From Spirochaeta sp. (GTDB lineage: Bacteria > Spirochaetota > Spirochaetia > Sphaerochaetales > Sphaerochaetaceae), in assembly GCA_020054965.1 (NCBI GenBank), contig JAIMZO010000089.1, positions 1 through 6,708 of the forward strand: DNA of 6,708 nt, in the 5' to 3' direction. The position numbers and the translations under genes are program-made. The notes under the pieces were generated by a model. That model was not told the origin of the DNA, ran no database searches, and saw only the letters and a program-made list of their open reading frames with translations. Positions within the stretch are counted from its first letter, which is position 1; each line of letters begins with the position of its first letter. Below are positions 4,642-6,708 of the stretch, piece by piece.

Positions 4642-5637
4642 ATGAAAAAATTAAGTATTATCGTCCTGATGGTTATCACCCTGGCTTCACTCAGTGCAGC
4701 AGGAAAGAGTGAATCAGCGAATGTTGCAACAAACTCCTTCAGCTGGATTGAAGGACCTGGAGTTGGAGGCCTTCCTGGCGTAAACCCATTGAAGGTCAGC
4801 GGAAATATCATCACTGCTGGAAGCTCCACCGTCTACCCCCTTTCTGAGCGCATGGCTGAAAGGTTCAAGGAAGAAGGGTATAGTGGTGTTATCACCATTG
4901 ACTCGATTGGAAGTGGCGCAGGTTTTGAACGCTTTACCGTATCCGGTGAGACTGACATCTCAAATGCAAGCCGCCGTATCAAGGAAAGCGAGATTGAGGA
5001 TGCCAAGAAGATCGGCAGAAACCCCATCGAATTCAGGGTTGGAACCGACGCGCTTGCAGTGGTTGTTAGCAAGGAAAACACCTTCCTGAAGAATGCAACC
5101 ATGGAAGAGCTGGGAAAAATTTTCAGCACCGCCACGTTGTGGTCTGACATCAATCCTGCCTATCCTGCCGAGCCAATCCAGCGTTTCATTCCTGGAACCG
5201 ACAGTGGTACCTTCGACTACTTCGCTGAGGAGGTGTTCGACAAGAATTCTGAACCATTGCTCTCAGCAAATCACTTGCAGCTCAGTGAGGATGACAATAT
5301 CCTGGTACAGGGTATCAAGGGCAGTCCCTATGCAATCGGGTTCTTTGGCTATGCATACTACAGTGAGAATGCCGACTCTCTCAACATTCTCAGTATCAAC
5401 GGGATTGAAGCAAGCAAGGAGAATGTGGACAACAACTCCTATCCCCTGGCAAGGCCTCTCTTCCTCTACAGTGATGCCGAGATCATGAAGAGCAAACCAC
5501 AGGTTGCAGCCTTCCTGGATTTCTACCTCAGCTATGTCAATGAAGAGGTTGTAGGTGTTGGTTACTTCCCTGCCAATGAGGATGAGCTGAACAAGGCTCG
5601 CCAGGCTTGGTTGGATGCTACCCGGGGTGCCTACTAA
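4642..5637 (+). CDS. pstS: Phosphate ABC transporter, periplasmic phosphate-binding protein
   Basis: This 331-residue exported protein captures phosphate for the PstSCAB importer. A signal peptide occupies residues 1-20 (MKK, a hydrophobic core, then SLSAA before GKSES). It has no lipobox cysteine, so a soluble periplasmic protein is expected rather than a lipoprotein. Ligand-site motifs of PstS are present: AGSSTVYPLSE (59-69), GSGAGFERF (90-98), DISNASR (105-111) and PGTDSGTFDYF (184-194). The FRVGTDALAVVV strand (131-142) and the YFPANEDELNKAR tail also fit the family. The ATG at 4642 has GGAGG 5 nt upstream; an in-frame ATG at 4630 overlaps that ribosome site and is rejected. The gene leads the pst operon, is followed by a stem-loop and pstC, and probably responds to phosphate starvation. 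Confidence 0.93.
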   Translation: MKKLSIIVLMVITLASLSAAGKSESANVATNSFSWIEGPGVGGLPGVNPLKVSGNIITAGSSTVYPLSERMAERFKEEGYSGVITIDSIGSGAGFERFTVSGETDISNASRRIKESEIEDAKKIGRNPIEFRVGTDALAVVVSKENTFLKNATMEELGKIFSTATLWSDINPAYPAEPIQRFIPGTDSGTFDYFAEEVFDKNSEPLLSANHLQLSEDDNILVQGIKGSPYAIGFFGYAYYSENADSLNILSINGIEASKENVDNNSYPLARPLFLYSDAEIMKSKPQVAAFLDFYLSYVNEEVVGVGYFPANEDELNKARQAWLDATRGAY

Positions 5638-5654
5638 CTCACCACGGTTCAAGG

Positions 5655-5680
5655 TTGGCCGCATCGATTGGTGCGGCCAA
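5655..5680 (+). repeat. Stem-loop between pstS and pstC
   Basis: TTGGCCGCA (5655-5663) pairs perfectly with TGCGGCCAA (5672-5680). A T-G wobble and a C-G pair extend the stem to 11 bp around a GATT loop. No run of T follows on either strand, so this is not a canonical intrinsic terminator. It most likely protects the 3' end of pstS mRNA or partly slows transcription, so that the binding protein is made in excess over the membrane parts, as is known in other binding-protein operons. Confidence 0.7.
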
Positions 5681-5707
5681 TTCCCATGAAAACTAGGATA
5701 TACAAGT

Positions 5708-6628
5708 ATGACACAACGGCATATCACCCATCCTTTTGGAAAGAGACGTAGACTGCATGAGCGGATTATTGAAACCATCCTGTTCCTGTTTGCATTGTTC
5801 TCCGTCGTGATTACGGTTGGGATTGCGGTGATTCTCATTCGCGAATCCTTTCTCTTTTTCTCAGATCCTGAGGTCACCTTGGTTGAATTTTTCACCGGTA
5901 AGACATGGCAACCCATGATCGGGTTGTTTGGTTTTCTCCCCTTGCTGAATGCAACCATCATGACGAGTGTTATAGCCATGTTGTTCGCTATACCCCTTGG
6001 GCTGTTTGTGGCAATCTATCTGGCAGAGTATGCTTCTGACAAGGTCAGGGGTAGACTCAAGCCGATTCTTGAGGTGTTGGCAGGGATCCCCACCATCGTA
6101 TACGGCTATTTTGCCCTTACTTTCATGACCCCGTTGCTTCGTTCCATTTTCGGTCAGGAGACAGTGGAGATTTACAATACGGCAAGTGCAGGTTTGGTGA
6201 TCGGGATACTCGTGCTCCCCATGATTGCCACCATGGCCGAGGATGCCATATCAGCCGTTCCCCAGGAGTTGCGCCTTGCAGGTCTTGCTCTTGGTGGTAC
6301 CCCGTTAGAGACCACGTTCCGTGTTGTGCTTCCTGCGGCATTGAGCGGGCTCAGTGCAACATTCCTCCTCGCTCTCTCCAGGGCTATCGGAGAGACCATG
6401 ATTGTTGCCTTGGCAGCAGGGGCAGGACCGAATATGACGTTCAACCCCTTCGAGGCTGCCGAAACCATTACAGGATACATCGTAAGGATCAGCGGTGGGG
6501 ATGTCAGCTACAACTCGGTTGATTACAACAGTATTTTTGCACTTGGGTTGGTGTTGTTCATCATCACCTTCACACTGAATCTTATCTCAAGAAAAGTTTC
6601 AGATATTTTCTATCAGGAGTATGAATAA
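5708..6628 (+). CDS. pstC: Phosphate ABC transporter permease PstC
   Basis: This 306-residue inner-membrane protein forms half of the phosphate channel with PstA. After a basic N-terminus (GKRRRLHER, 11-19), hydrophobic segments lie near residues 21-44, 76-106, 122-145, 160-177, 213-238 and 274-293, the six expected for the family. The cytoplasmic EAA-type loop that contacts the ATPase PstB is at about 185-212 (VPQELRLAGLALGG through VVLPAAL). SRAIGETMIVALAAG (224-238) is a typical PstC sequence, as is the early WQPMIGLFGFLPLLNAT segment. The ribosome site is modest (AGGA, 9 nt before the ATG). It lies 70 bases after pstS across a stem-loop and one base before the likely pstA start, so it belongs to one operon with both. 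Confidence 0.93.
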   Translation: MTQRHITHPFGKRRRLHERIIETILFLFALFSVVITVGIAVILIRESFLFFSDPEVTLVEFFTGKTWQPMIGLFGFLPLLNATIMTSVIAMLFAIPLGLFVAIYLAEYASDKVRGRLKPILEVLAGIPTIVYGYFALTFMTPLLRSIFGQETVEIYNTASAGLVIGILVLPMIATMAEDAISAVPQELRLAGLALGGTPLETTFRVVLPAALSGLSATFLLALSRAIGETMIVALAAGAGPNMTFNPFEAAETITGYIVRISGGDVSYNSVDYNSIFALGLVLFIITFTLNLISRKVSDIFYQEYE

Positions 6629-6629
6629 T

Positions 6630-6708
6630 ATGCAGACAGAATCGATGTTTGGCACCAGAGCAGAAAGCCTGCTCTTGATGCAAAAACGCGCTCGCTTATC
6701 GATATTCT
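6630..6708 (+). CDS. pstA: Phosphate ABC transporter permease PstA, N-terminal fragment (partial)
   Basis: This is the first 26 codons of the next gene, cut by the window edge. The visible part is hydrophilic with a basic patch (QKRARLS) just before the edge, as expected for the cytoplasmic start of a permease. The identity rests mainly on position directly after pstC, since pstA is the usual next gene. The ATG at 6630 is preferred because AGGAG (6615-6619) is 10 nt upstream. An in-frame ATG at 6621 overlaps the pstC end but is only 1 nt from that ribosome site. Confidence 0.65.
   Translation, partial: MQTESMFGTRAESLLLMQKRARLSIF

Noticed and set aside
5655..5680. Intrinsic terminator after pstS
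   Set aside because: The stem is strong but neither strand carries a T-run after it, and pstC must be expressed with pstS.
5263..5979. 238-codon minus-strand frame across the pstS end and pstC start
   Set aside because: It spans two well-supported pst genes and the stem-loop, has no ribosome site, and its translation shows no domain; it is a long chance frame.

Overview
The window looks like an ordinary stretch of a mid-GC bacterial chromosome, most likely a free-living or commensal anaerobic spirochaete of the Sphaerochaeta type. That assignment is an inference. It rests on the cysteine-free signal peptide of the substrate-binding protein ending in AAGKSES, on the oxygen-defence desulfoferrodoxin typical of anaerobes, on the DUF438 protein and on strong AGGAGG ribosome sites. 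No mobile element, tRNA, rRNA or CRISPR array was seen.

Layout. Bases 1-197 hold the C-terminal end of an EAL (cyclic-di-GMP phosphodiesterase) protein on the plus strand. A CPBP-type intramembrane protease (943-194, minus) converges on it so closely that the two stop codons share one CTAG. A 307-base divergent spacer (944-1250) follows. It carries a perfect 12-bp inverted repeat covering the protease ribosome site, a possible small minus-strand ORF, and an imperfect hairpin before the next gene. A DUF438/PAS protein with a worn hemerythrin-like domain (1251-2351, plus) then overlaps tail-to-tail by 26 bp with the end of a three-gene minus-strand cluster. Read in its own direction, that cluster is a divergent desulfoferrodoxin (4488-4111), a nicotinamidase-like isochorismatase-family hydrolase (4154-3600) and a 400-residue double nucleoside-diphosphate-kinase protein (3528-2326).

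A 153-base divergent spacer (4489-4641) separates that cluster from the phosphate-uptake operon on the plus strand: pstS (4642-5637), a strong stem-loop, pstC (5708-6628) and the first 26 codons of pstA (from 6630). PstS captures periplasmic phosphate and PstC and PstA form the membrane channel; pstB and possibly phoU would be expected beyond the window edge. The spacer holds four hexamers at exact 11-bp steps that resemble PhoP/PhoB boxes. They overlap a candidate promoter for the desulfoferrodoxin cluster, so phosphate control might reach both directions.

The window does not contain an obvious new multi-gene system. The points most worth a second look are the hairpin that buries the protease ribosome site, the desulfoferrodoxin that has lost one iron-ligand histidine and the catalytic lysine, the NDK protein with a dead-looking first half, and the candidate Pho box. 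All functional calls come from reading motifs by eye; no database search was run.
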